In this document: in pieces, positions 8,113-16,469 of the stretch
How the letters are laid out: each line of letters starts with the position of its first letter
Numbering within the stretch: position 1 is the stretch's first letter
NCBI RefSeq assembly: GCF_019916025.1
Contig: NZ_CP079737.1
Location: forward strand, 2,046,001-2,110,000
Direction: 5' to 3'
DNA: 64,000 nucleotides
From: Paraclostridium bifermentans
GTDB taxonomy: Bacteria > Bacillota > Clostridia > Peptostreptococcales > Peptostreptococcaceae
Program-made: the position numbers and the translations under genes
Notes under the pieces: model-generated
What the model saw: the letters and a program-made list of their open reading frames with translations, nothing else
What the model was told of the DNA's origin: nothing
Databases searched by the model: none

Positions 8113-9378
8113 ATGGAACTTTACAAAATTAACGGAATCCTTAATCTTAATTTAAACATCGCTGCTACGATTGCATTAACATGTTTTTTAATAATTTTAG
8201 GAAAAATAGTAAAAAGACGAATCTCAATTTTAGATAGACTCTGTATACCTGGTCCAGTTATAGGCGGTATATTTTTTGCACTTTTAGTTTTTTTACTTAA
8301 TCAATTTAATATATTAACTATTGTATTGGACACTGGTTTACAATCTACATTTATGGTTGCTTTCTTTACTACCGTAGGTATAGGAGCAAGTTTTAGCCTT
8401 ATTAAAAAGGGAGGCAAGTCTGTACTGATTTACTGGATATTTTGTATAATACTTATATTTTCTCAAAATATTATAGGGTTATTAGGAGCATTATTAACAG
8501 GACTTGACCCATTGCTTGGTCTTATGTGCGGTGCCATATCTATGGGTGGTGGACATGGAACTAGTGCAACTTTTGGTCCAACTTTAGAATCAATGGGAGT
8601 TGTAGGCGCTAACACCATAGGTCTTGCTGCTGCAACATTAGGACTTATTTGTGGTGGATTTGTAGGGGCTCCAACATCCAAATTTTTAATTGAGAAGTAT
8701 AAATTAAAACCAAATGATTCTCTTTCAAACAACTTACATAATCATAGCGAAATTGAAGACGATATGAATAGTGAAATTGCGGTAGCATCCGATTCTAAAA
8801 TATCATCAAAATTGGATTCTTCAGAATTTATTAAACATATCTGTATATTAACGACATGTATGTCATTAGGGTATGTTGTTAGCAATTTTATAGGTAAAAT
8901 AACAGGTTATTCATTACCTGAGTATGTGGGTGGTATTTTGGTTGCTATATTATTCAGAAATAGTAATGATAAATTTAAATTTATAGATGTTGACTATTCA
9001 TGTTTCGAACTTTTAGGTGATATAAGTTTAAATTTATTTTTAACGATGGCCCTTATGAGTATTAAACTTTGGGAGTTAAAAACACTTGGATTACCTATGT
9101 TGATTATAGTTTTAATGCAAGTATTATTTATAATTTTATTCACTGTATTTGTAATGTTTAAATTATTAGGTAAGGATTATGATGCGGCAGTAATGGTTGG
9201 AGGATTTATAGGTCATGAACTTGGTGCTACTCCAAATGCACTTGCTAACTTGAATTCAATATGTAGTAGATATGGGTACTCAGAGAAAGCATTTTTTACA
9301 ATACCAATTGTATGTGCCATTTTAATTGATCTAGTTGCAATCCCTACTATAATAATGTTTATAAATATGCTATCATAA
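8113..9378 (+). CDS. gltS: Sodium/glutamate symporter (GltS family)
   Basis: A 421-residue membrane protein with two inverted halves, each carrying a glycine-rich reentrant motif: GGGHGTSATFGPTLE near residue 150 and GGFIGHELGATPNALAN near residue 365. These are the hallmarks of the ESS/GltS sodium:glutamate symporters. A cytoplasmic linker of about 50 polar residues (around 200-250) separates the halves. I start at the ATG 8113, which has AAGGAG 7 bases upstream, not the TTG at 8110. It has its own promoter and terminator. Substrate glutamate is the family default; a pathway-related substrate cannot be excluded. Confidence 0.9.
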   Translation: MELYKINGILNLNLNIAATIALTCFLIILGKIVKRRISILDRLCIPGPVIGGIFFALLVFLLNQFNILTIVLDTGLQSTFMVAFFTTVGIGASFSLIKKGGKSVLIYWIFCIILIFSQNIIGLLGALLTGLDPLLGLMCGAISMGGGHGTSATFGPTLESMGVVGANTIGLAAATLGLICGGFVGAPTSKFLIEKYKLKPNDSLSNNLHNHSEIEDDMNSEIAVASDSKISSKLDSSEFIKHICILTTCMSLGYVVSNFIGKITGYSLPEYVGGILVAILFRNSNDKFKFIDVDYSCFELLGDISLNLFLTMALMSIKLWELKTLGLPMLIIVLMQVLFIILFTVFVMFKLLGKDYDAAVMVGGFIGHELGATPNALANLNSICSRYGYSEKAFFTIPIVCAILIDLVAIPTIIMFINMLS

Positions 9379-9420
9379 AATTTTAATTACATGATAATAT
9401 AAATTTAATTTTCTTAAAAT

Positions 9421-9458
9421 AAAAAAGAGTTGCCTTTAATTAAAGGCAACTCTTTTTT
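9421..9458. terminator. Bidirectional terminator between gltS and FxLYD gene
   Basis: AAAAAAGAGTTGCCTTTAAT mirrors its right arm, giving an 18-bp symmetric stem with A/T-runs on both sides; it serves two convergent genes. Confidence 0.9.
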
Positions 9459-9459
9459 A

Positions 9460-9870
9460 TTAAAATGCACTTGATTTAGCTGTTATTTCATACTTATCGA
9501 AATCATTCTTAGAACATAATATTTCTACTTTTCTTTTCTCTTTAGGCATAATGTCTGTCTCATTAGTAAACGAACTTTCAATAACCGTTCCTTCTTTATC
9601 TATTAATTTATAATCAAACTGTAAATAATCTATTTTTTCATTACTTTTGTTTTCAAATGTTCCTACTATTTTAGTAGTAAATTGATCTTTTTCTACTTCC
9701 CAAGACATGTCTTTAGCTAAGTCTTTAACTTTGCTATCATTCTTAACAGTATCTTCTTTTACTTGATTTACAGCTTTATCCACGCTAGACACTCCAGCTG
9801 TAAACATAGCTGCACACCCTCCTATAATAACTACAATACCTATTAATATACCTACTATAACTTTTTTCAT
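9460..9870 (-). CDS. Small membrane-anchored FxLYD-domain protein
   Basis: The 136-residue protein has an N-terminal hydrophobic segment (VIVGILIGIVVIIGGCAAM) with a Cys that could be a lipobox or simply end an anchor. The rest is a beta-sandwich-like domain with KIVGTFENKSNEKIDYLQF and YKLIDKEGTVIESS, the FxLYD pattern common in Firmicutes surface proteins. It is a single-gene unit with a GGAGG site and the shared terminator at 9421-9458. The function is unknown; the domain is thought structural or ligand-binding. Confidence 0.75.
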   Translation of the reverse strand: MKKVIVGILIGIVVIIGGCAAMFTAGVSSVDKAVNQVKEDTVKNDSKVKDLAKDMSWEVEKDQFTTKIVGTFENKSNEKIDYLQFDYKLIDKEGTVIESSFTNETDIMPKEKRKVEILCSKNDFDKYEITAKSSAF

Positions 9871-9960
9871 AATAAAACCTCCAATAAATAATTACTTGTT
9901 GTTTTTATTATAAAATTTATATTTAATTTATTGGTGTGCTATTAGCATACACATTTTTTA

Positions 9961-11079
9961 TTATTTCAGTAACTCAAGACCCAAGCCAAAAATCATAAAA
10001 AGTATAAAGCTATAAATTATATATCCAAATATACTAAAATACCTTTCTTTACTTCGTATCATAGGTAACTTACTCTTTATATTTAAAAAGTTAGTGTATA
10101 ATAAAAATAATGATAATAATAACCCTATTACAAGTATATTTTCTATAAATGTTGTTGTACTATCTACGAAAACTATACCAGTGATTAAAAATAAATACCA
10201 TAAAATAGCTAACATCATATTCAACTTATTTCTAGATCTAAATCCCGGTAATATATCCCATAAGCTGTTACTTTTTTTAGTATTAATATTTAAAGTCTTT
10301 GTATCATTATCTATTTTTTTATTCTCATATGTTTTTTTTATTTCTTTATAACTTGTATTAATTAACTCTTTTAAATCTTCTTCTAGATTTTCTACACTTT
10401 GGTATCTTTCATCAGCAGATATTTTCGTACATTTTTTTATTATATCTTTTAATTTCCCATGGTTTTCTATTTCTTTTGTATGCTTTCCTGTAGTCAATAC
10501 ATTCATCATGATGCCAATAGCATATATATCACTTCTACAATCTGTTTGATCAAATCCAAATTGTTCTGGCGATGCATAACCCTTTGTTCCCAAAAGAGTC
10601 GTGTCCATATTTTCTCCGTATTTGTATAGTCTTGCTATATCAAAATCTATTAGTTTTAATACTCCATCATTGCTTATCATTATATTAGCAGGTTTTATAT
10701 CTCTATGAATTATGCAAGGGTTCAAATTGTGAATTTTTTTAAGAGCATTACATAATTCAATCATGTATTTTACTACAGTATTCTCACTTATCATTCCCTC
10801 TTTTTTTAAAATTTCTTGCAAAGTATCTCCACTTATAAATTCTTCAATTATTATTAATTTATCTTCATATTCAAAAGCTTCATATATTTTAGCCATATTA
10901 TTACTTTCTATATGAGTTAAATTTTCATATACTTCTATCGTATACTCTTTTAATACACGTTTTATATAAAACTTTTCATCTAAAGTACTTTGAACTAAAA
11001 ATATTTCACTTTTTCTACTTTTATGTATAGATTTTAATTCTTCATATATTGATATCTTGTATTCTGCATCTATATTCAA
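9961..11079 (-). CDS. Membrane-anchored Hanks-type Ser/Thr protein kinase
   Basis: The kinase core spans about residues 8-240: the ATP-binding lysine is in FYIKRVLKEY, the catalytic loop is CIIHRDIKPANIM, the metal loop is LIDFDIARL (DFD rather than DFG), and the activation segment ends GYASPEQFG. The glycine loop is degenerate. Residues ~280-372 contain three hydrophobic helices, so the kinase is anchored by its C-terminus and has no PASTA repeats, unlike the cell-wall kinase PrkC. The start codon is TTG at 11079 after AAGAGGTG; no in-frame ATG exists nearby. An HTH protein is divergently encoded 75 bp away and could be a partner or target. Confidence 0.88.
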   Translation of the reverse strand: MNIDAEYKISIYEELKSIHKSRKSEIFLVQSTLDEKFYIKRVLKEYTIEVYENLTHIESNNMAKIYEAFEYEDKLIIIEEFISGDTLQEILKKEGMISENTVVKYMIELCNALKKIHNLNPCIIHRDIKPANIMISNDGVLKLIDFDIARLYKYGENMDTTLLGTKGYASPEQFGFDQTDCRSDIYAIGIMMNVLTTGKHTKEIENHGKLKDIIKKCTKISADERYQSVENLEEDLKELINTSYKEIKKTYENKKIDNDTKTLNINTKKSNSLWDILPGFRSRNKLNMMLAILWYLFLITGIVFVDSTTTFIENILVIGLLLSLFLLYTNFLNIKSKLPMIRSKERYFSIFGYIIYSFILFMIFGLGLELLK

Positions 11080-11154
11080 TATTTTTGCACCTCTTTTATT
11101 GATTTTATTTCCATAGAATTATATCATATTAATATGTGAGGTGGAATTATTTAT

Positions 11155-11595
11155 ATGAATAATAATAAAACAGTTGAACTTATGAGTGTTTTAAATAATA
11201 TAGAAAATGAATCTTGTCTAGATGAGTTTATTAAAATTGCCAAAGAAAATTTTTCTGATTTAAGCTTACCTAGCTTTTTTGAAAGCATATGCAAAGAAAA
11301 AAATATAAGCAAGAGTTTACTTATAAAAAATGCTGAAATCGACAGGACATATGGATATCAAATTTTAAACGGAAGTAAAAAACCAAGTAGAGATAAAATT
11401 ATTCAACTATGTTTATCTGCTAAATTAAATTTAGAAGAAAGCAATAAAGCTCTTAAATTAGGAAATGTAGGAGAATTATATCCTAAAAATCCTAGAGATA
11501 GTATTTTAATATTTGGAATTAATAAAAGCCTAAGCATCTCTAAAATTGATGAATTACTTTATAATAGAAATTTTGAAACTCTTTTAGATATTTAA
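11155..11595 (+). CDS. HTH (XRE-like) protein divergent from the kinase
   Basis: The 146-residue protein holds an XRE-like helix-turn-helix around residues 40-85: SFFESICKEKNISKSLLIKN, then DRTYGYQILNGSKKPSRDKI, which fits the recognition-helix region, and LCLSAKLNLEESNKALKLG. The C-terminal ~45 residues include YPKNPRDSILIFGINKS, an ending seen in clostridial proteins linked to Ser/Thr kinases. It lies head-to-head with the kinase gene, so it may regulate that gene or be phosphorylated by its product. The DNA-binding role is inferred from the fold only. Confidence 0.72.
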   Translation: MNNNKTVELMSVLNNIENESCLDEFIKIAKENFSDLSLPSFFESICKEKNISKSLLIKNAEIDRTYGYQILNGSKKPSRDKIIQLCLSAKLNLEESNKALKLGNVGELYPKNPRDSILIFGINKSLSISKIDELLYNRNFETLLDI

Positions 11596-11605
11596 TTTTC
11601 TGAAC

Positions 11606-11653
11606 AAAAAACTCTTTCCTAGTAATTTCATTTTAACTAAGAAAGAGTTTTTA
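11606..11653. terminator. Bidirectional terminator
   Basis: AAAACTCTTTC and GAAAGAGTTTTT arms between two convergent genes. Confidence 0.85.
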
Positions 11654-11657
11654 TTTA

Positions 11658-12335
11658 TTATATATTAAAGTCCTCAACACTATTTCTTACAGGTTCTTCA
11701 TTTAAAATGAAGTTAACTAATTTTTCTCCATATGGAAGACATATTTGTATAAATGGGCCTGTTATAAGCATTGCTATAACTGTTCCAAGACCTACTGTAC
11801 CTCCTAATAAATACCCTGCAATCAAAAATGTAGCATCAATTCCCATTCTTATCCAACGATATTCTAACTTCATTTTATCTTTTATAATAAACGGTATTAT
11901 GTCATTTGGTGCCATTCCTACCTTAGTAGATGAAAGAATAGAAAATCCTACAGCTATGATAAAACATCCTAATCCTACTAAAACTACTTTTCCAATATAA
12001 CTATAGTGTTGAATTGGAAAATATGTAACAACGTTTACAGCCATATCAATAATTGGCCCAACTCCAATAACACATATTAAAGTACCTATTTTGATATGAT
12101 TTTTCTGAACTAAAAATATTATTGTAAATAATACAATTAAGATTATTCTATTCGCAGTTCCTGTAGTAGCGTTTACCCCAATGCTATTTAATGCACACGC
12201 TAATCCTTGTGTAAAAACTGTAAATGGATCTGAGCCTATATTTGTTTTTAAATATAAAGCTACTCCAAATTGAATTATACTCATTCCTATAAAAAACAAT
12301 GTTAACCTTTTCACAGAGCTTAAAAGTTTATTCAT
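11658..12335 (-). CDS. YczE/YitT-like integral membrane protein
   Basis: A 225-residue polytopic protein, mostly hydrophobic. LFFIGMSIIQFGVALYLKTN and IGSDPFTVFTQGLA match the YczE/YyaS/YitT family seen in many Firmicutes, and KVGMAPNDIIPFII is the repeated half-motif. Family members are of uncertain function; some are tied to peptide or antibiotic production. It is a single-gene unit with an AGGGGGT site and its own terminator, so its surroundings give no further hint. Confidence 0.75.
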   Translation of the reverse strand: MNKLLSSVKRLTLFFIGMSIIQFGVALYLKTNIGSDPFTVFTQGLACALNSIGVNATTGTANRIILIVLFTIIFLVQKNHIKIGTLICVIGVGPIIDMAVNVVTYFPIQHYSYIGKVVLVGLGCFIIAVGFSILSSTKVGMAPNDIIPFIIKDKMKLEYRWIRMGIDATFLIAGYLLGGTVGLGTVIAMLITGPFIQICLPYGEKLVNFILNEEPVRNSVEDFNI

Positions 12336-12683
12336 CCATATACCCCCTAAGTATGTCTACTATTCCAATTGACTTTAAGTTAATTACTTGGTTACTTGAT
12401 TTATTGACTTTTACAGAATAATATAATTTCAAAAATATGTCAATAAAGTTTGTTATTTTTTGCTCATTCTTATGAGTAATAATATTTCTTATTGTCTTTT
12501 TTCTTACCTTTAACCCTTTGATATTACTATACTTTAATCTCTTTTTAAAAATAATTTTTTAAAATAATTTTTTTTATATATTTTTAAAATTCATTTTAAA
12601 AATATATAAGTTTAATAATTTAAGAGCTGTAAATCATGCTTACTATTTAAACATAATTTACAGCTCCATAATAATTTTTAATT
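12336..12683. other. AT-rich intergenic region with hairpin
   Basis: There is no gene here. A hairpin with arms AGAGCTGTAAAT and ATTTACAGCTC (12623-12667) lies just past the histidine kinase stop and probably ends that leftward transcript, though its T-run is weak. The remaining ~290 bp is featureless, apart from being where the promoter of the YczE-like gene must lie. Confidence 0.6.
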
Positions 12684-14846
12684 CTATTTTTTTAAAGTTA
12701 TAACTACCTTAAATAAATCTCCATCAGTACTAATATTAAAACTTCCGCCTTGAAGCTCAACAAAACTCTTTGCTATTGCAAGCCCTAATCCACTACCTTC
12801 TGTGTTTCTAGATTTATCTCCTCTTACAAACCTTTCAACTAAATCTTCTACATCAAAATTAATTTCTTCTGCCGTCATATTTTTAAAACTTATTTTTACA
12901 ACGTCATATTCACTTGTTATATCAATATAAACTCTAGAGTACTCCATTGCGTACTTACTTATATTTATTAAAAGATTTTCAAATACTCTAAATGTTCTTT
13001 GACTATCCAATTTCAATATTAATTTTTCTTCTGAGAAATTTGTTCTTATTTTTAAATTTGAAGCTTTTATTTTATCGTCCACTTCTACTAATGTCTGTTT
13101 CATCAAAGATACTACATCTACATCTATAATATTTAAATTTACATTACCGCTATTGACTTTGCTAACCTCAAATAAATCTTCTATCAAAACTCTTAATCTT
13201 TCAGATTTTCTATCCAATGTATCTATATATATTTTTCGTTTTTCTTCTGTTAAATTTTCATCTTTTAATAAGTCAACATAAGTTATTATAGATGTTAATG
13301 GAGTTTTCAAATCATGACTTACATTAGAAATCAATTCTGTCTTCATTTTCTGACTCTTAACTTCTTCATCTACAGCTTTTTTAAATCCTATTTGAATATT
13401 ATCTATCTCATTTTTTAATACATTAAAAGTTCCTAAATCATCATTTAATTTTGTACCTAAGTTTCCATTTGCTATCTCTTTAGTTATATTTAGTAATTTA
13501 TTGTAATCTCTATTTATAGAAAGATACTTCTTCTTTATAATAAAGTATAAAACTAAAGTATATATAGGAACTAATATCAATCCAAAAAACCAAGTACAGG
13601 AAATTAAGCTCACTACAATTAAATTAATAATTAATAAAGATACTATTTTCTTTTTATTATTTCTTCCTAACTCTATGTCAAACATCCATTTTTTTGTTTT
13701 TCTTAATTTCTTACGTATATATTTTGTACCTTTATAAATCAATGAATGGTCTTTTAAGTATGTTGTATGTTTAGTTTTTATAATGTGTTTTAATAAAATT
13801 ACCCCTGTAAACATTACAGTAAATAAAACTATCCAGTAAATCAAGTTAATTAAATAATTAATTATATTATTCATATCAGTTGTAAATTGTAATTGAGTAA
13901 AACTTATTATTGATTTATTCATTACTGTTTTTATTATAAGTAAATCAGATGCTAAGTAGGCATAGGTAAATGATAGGTAAACCAAATATGCAACTACTTC
14001 TACTGGTATTTTTGTTATTTTTTCAAATATTTTTAACTCTTTGATTTCCTTATATGGAATAATTAGTGCAACCAAAATAACAAATGTTATTCCTATATTT
14101 ATAAAAGCCCTAGAAGCCATAGTGTATGAATGCTCTTGCTCACTTATTTTTTTATAATGTATATTATCCAGATATTTTAAATCTTCAGGTACTCCATATA
14201 TAAACTTCATATTTTTTATAGGTTTTAATTCATAAATATCTTCTCCTACATATCCAGAAAGTTTTTTATTTTGGTTTAAATTAGATTCGATAGTTCTTTC
14301 ATCTGCTCCATGTAGCTTACTAATCTTCATATTTCCTTTATCATCAAAGTCAATAGATATATAAAAATCATATTTATCTTTTAAGTTTTCTTGTGCATTT
14401 TTTTCATTACTATCTAGTAAATCTAAATTTCCACTTGGACTTTTTTTAGTTAAATTTTTAGACTTATCTACAACATAATAATCTAAATTTCTTAAATTTG
14501 TATTTAAATTTTCAGTAAAATCATTTATCTCACTATTAAAGGTATCTCTGGTTTCCTTTTTATATTCATCATCATTAGTATCTACACCAGGCTTTAGCTC
14601 TAACATAAGATCTGATGGTCTTGTTTTCTCATTATTTTCATCATAAATTTTATAGTAAAGTCCATATGTAGATTCTATTAACTCTCTTGAGAAATCATTA
14701 TTATCTTCATATATATTATATCCAAAATGATTACTATACTTTTTTATACTTTGATAAGATAATACCATTCCTATTGACGCTATTAATATTGTCATTACAA
14801 TTATTAATTTTACATATAGTTTATTGTTTTTCAATTTTGTATCCAA
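12684..14846 (-). CDS. Sensor histidine kinase with large membrane domain
   Basis: The 720-residue kinase has an N-terminal anchor (residues ~12-30), a ~210-residue extracellular domain, then several membrane segments (~245-440). A HAMP-like stretch precedes the dimerisation motif SNVSHDLKTPLTSIITYVDL with the phospho-accepting His near 510. The ATP domain has the N-box ENLLINISKYAME and the G2 motif EGSGLGLAIAKS; the G1 box is reduced, as in VanS-like kinases with RFVRGDKSRN. The likely start is TTG at 14846 inside the response regulator's end, a 26-bp overlap, which implies coupled translation. The signal is unknown; envelope or antimicrobial stress is a family-based guess. Confidence 0.88.
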   Translation of the reverse strand: MDTKLKNNKLYVKLIIVMTILIASIGMVLSYQSIKKYSNHFGYNIYEDNNDFSRELIESTYGLYYKIYDENNEKTRPSDLMLELKPGVDTNDDEYKKETRDTFNSEINDFTENLNTNLRNLDYYVVDKSKNLTKKSPSGNLDLLDSNEKNAQENLKDKYDFYISIDFDDKGNMKISKLHGADERTIESNLNQNKKLSGYVGEDIYELKPIKNMKFIYGVPEDLKYLDNIHYKKISEQEHSYTMASRAFINIGITFVILVALIIPYKEIKELKIFEKITKIPVEVVAYLVYLSFTYAYLASDLLIIKTVMNKSIISFTQLQFTTDMNNIINYLINLIYWIVLFTVMFTGVILLKHIIKTKHTTYLKDHSLIYKGTKYIRKKLRKTKKWMFDIELGRNNKKKIVSLLIINLIVVSLISCTWFFGLILVPIYTLVLYFIIKKKYLSINRDYNKLLNITKEIANGNLGTKLNDDLGTFNVLKNEIDNIQIGFKKAVDEEVKSQKMKTELISNVSHDLKTPLTSIITYVDLLKDENLTEEKRKIYIDTLDRKSERLRVLIEDLFEVSKVNSGNVNLNIIDVDVVSLMKQTLVEVDDKIKASNLKIRTNFSEEKLILKLDSQRTFRVFENLLINISKYAMEYSRVYIDITSEYDVVKISFKNMTAEEINFDVEDLVERFVRGDKSRNTEGSGLGLAIAKSFVELQGGSFNISTDGDLFKVVITLKK

Positions 14847-15522
14847 CGCCCCACACCACCTTCAAATATTTTGGATTTTTAGGGTTCATTTCTATTTTTT
14901 CCCTTATATTCCTTACATGTACCATTATTGTATCTGTATTTACAGCTCTTTCTTTCCATACTTTCTCATATATTTCATCTGCTGAAAATACCCTTCCTGG
15001 GTTTTTCATAAGCAAAGTAAGTATTTTAAACTCTATAGGAGTTGTTTTTACAAAGTTTCCATCAACACAAACTTCCTTTGTATTTATATTAAGTTCTAAA
15101 CCACCTATAGTATGTATATTTTCATTTGGTATATTTTTTTCAACTAAATTTAAAAACTTTCTGTACCTTCTAAGTTGAGAATTCACTCTAGCTAAAAGCT
15201 CTAAAGGTTTAAAAGGTTTTTCAATATAGTCATCAGCTCCTATATTTAATCCTGTTATTTTATCAATTTCTTCAGATTTTGCAGATAACATTATGACTGG
15301 AAAATCATGATTTTCTCTTAATTTCATGGTAAACTCGATTCCGTCCATTTTAGGCATCATTATATCTACTATACTTAAATGAATAGTTTCTTTTTCTAAT
15401 ATGCATAATCCTTCAACCCCATTATTTGCAATAAATACATTATATCCTTGATTGTTTAAATAAGCTTTTACTGCATAAGCTATATCCTGTTCATCTTCTA
15501 CAACTAAAATATTAAAATTCAT
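14821..15522 (-). CDS. OmpR/PhoB-family response regulator
   Basis: The 233-residue regulator has a receiver domain (residues ~1-120) with acidic pair VVEDEQD, phosphorylated Asp in LSIVDIMMPKMDG and Lys in DYIEKPFKP, then a winged-helix domain ending HVRNIREKIEMNPKNPKYLK and VWGVGYKIEKQ, the OmpR-type DNA-recognition and wing segments. It overlaps the kinase gene and precedes it in the same leftward operon, so the two form one two-component system. Targets are not visible; the adjacent regions lack an obvious regulated transporter. Confidence 0.93.
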   Translation of the reverse strand: MNFNILVVEDEQDIAYAVKAYLNNQGYNVFIANNGVEGLCILEKETIHLSIVDIMMPKMDGIEFTMKLRENHDFPVIMLSAKSEEIDKITGLNIGADDYIEKPFKPLELLARVNSQLRRYRKFLNLVEKNIPNENIHTIGGLELNINTKEVCVDGNFVKTTPIEFKILTLLMKNPGRVFSADEIYEKVWKERAVNTDTIMVHVRNIREKIEMNPKNPKYLKVVWGVGYKIEKQ

Positions 15523-15720
15523 TATTTCTACCCCACTTTATTATTTTTCTATATATATAATATCATAAGGTATTTTTTAATTTAACCAACTTCTTAAAAC
15601 CTCCTTCATTATCTTTATCGTAATTATATAATAACTTTAAATTTTTAAGATAATCAGTATATAAATCTAAAGATTTTCTAAAGGTTTAACTTAAACTTTA
15701 TTATTTAAATAATATAATAA

Positions 15721-15756
15721 AAAAAGCTGAAACCCATTAAACTAAGTTTCAGCTTT
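15721..15756 (-). terminator. Terminator after small membrane-protein gene
   Basis: AAGCTGAAAC / GTTTCAGCTT arms, followed on the minus strand by a long T-run. Confidence 0.85.
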
Positions 15757-15778
15757 GATATGTATATATTTTCTTTAA

Positions 15779-15916
15779 TTAAAAAATATTTATAAATTCA
15801 TCTCCCCAGTGAACAACTCCATGAAATCCAGTCTTATCTTTCTTTATACCCATACTAAGTATTCCATATATTAGTACAAATATTATTATTCCTATAACTA
15901 ATTTTTTCTTATTCAT
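15779..15916 (-). CDS. Small (45-residue) single-pass membrane protein
   Basis: An ATG at 15916 preceded by GGGAGATGG opens a 45-codon frame: a basic start MNKKK, one hydrophobic helix LVIGIIIFVLIYGILSMGI, and the polar tail HGVVHWGDEFINIF. It has its own terminator (15721-15756) and an upstream hairpin. The good ribosome binding site, charge layout and terminator support a real gene. I do not recognise a family, and no function can be assigned. Confidence 0.65.
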   Translation of the reverse strand: MNKKKLVIGIIIFVLIYGILSMGIKKDKTGFHGVVHWGDEFINIF

Positions 15917-15943
15917 AAAACCATCTCCCTAATTAAAATACGT

Positions 15944-15982
15944 AAAAACAATCTATATTTTCCCTAATTTATAGATTGTTTT
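15944..15982. terminator. Hairpin upstream of the small membrane-protein gene
   Basis: AAAACAATCTATA pairs with TATAGATTGTTTT around a 12-base loop, with short T-runs both ways. It could end transcripts from the right or act as a leader attenuator for the small gene. Confidence 0.55.
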
Positions 15983-16107
15983 ATAATTATATTTTATATA
16001 ATATACCAATAATTGGAAAAAAGATAGTATTTTTTCTAACTTTATCTTAATTTGCTAACTTATTAAATTCCATATTAAGTGTATGATTTTTGTAATTATA
16101 GCCAAAA

Positions 16108-16135
16108 ATAAAAAGCTAGTCATATTGACTAGCTT
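16108..16135 (-). terminator. Terminator of the feo operon
   Basis: AAGCTAGTCA / TGACTAGCTT overlaps the last codons of the DUF2325 gene and is followed on the minus strand by TTTTTATTTTTGG. Confidence 0.85.
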
Positions 16136-16452
16136 CTACATTTTAAGTTACATTGACTACAATCTCCGATACATTTATCAATATCTTTTATACAGTCATA
16201 AAAAGCTTCTTTACTACTGTTTTTAACTTTTATAACAGGTATCTTTTTTCTTTTAGCATCTCTTATTGCAAGTTCTGCCATACTGTGAGATATTGTTGAC
16301 ATTAATAAAACTATAGCATCTGGATTTCCTATTCTTTTTTTAAGACCTGATGGCATTTTTGTATATATTTTCGTGTTATAACCTTTTTCACGTAAAAGGC
16401 TTTTATAATCTTTCTCCATACATTCATGTCCACCTAAAACTAGCACACTCAT
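16129..16452 (-). CDS. DUF2325-domain protein in feo operon
   Basis: The 107-residue protein has the DUF2325 pattern: VLVLGGHECMEKDYKSLL, then DAIVLLMSTISHSMAELAI and the ending KKIPVIKV. The C-terminal 25 residues add five cysteines (DCIKDIDKCIGDCSQCNLKC), a cluster that could bind iron, zinc or an Fe-S centre. It is the last gene of the Fur-boxed feoA-feoB operon, 17 bp after feoB, in the position where FeoC lies in other bacteria. A role in iron sensing or FeoB control is plausible but unproven. Confidence 0.78.
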   Translation of the reverse strand: MSVLVLGGHECMEKDYKSLLREKGYNTKIYTKMPSGLKKRIGNPDAIVLLMSTISHSMAELAIRDAKRKKIPVIKVKNSSKEAFYDCIKDIDKCIGDCSQCNLKCRS

Positions 16453-16469
16453 AAGTTCACCTTCTTCCT

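Noticed and set aside
9930-9960. Hairpin GTGTGCT..AGCATACAC after the kinase gene as a terminator
   Set aside because: The arms are imperfect and no T-run follows on the kinase strand.
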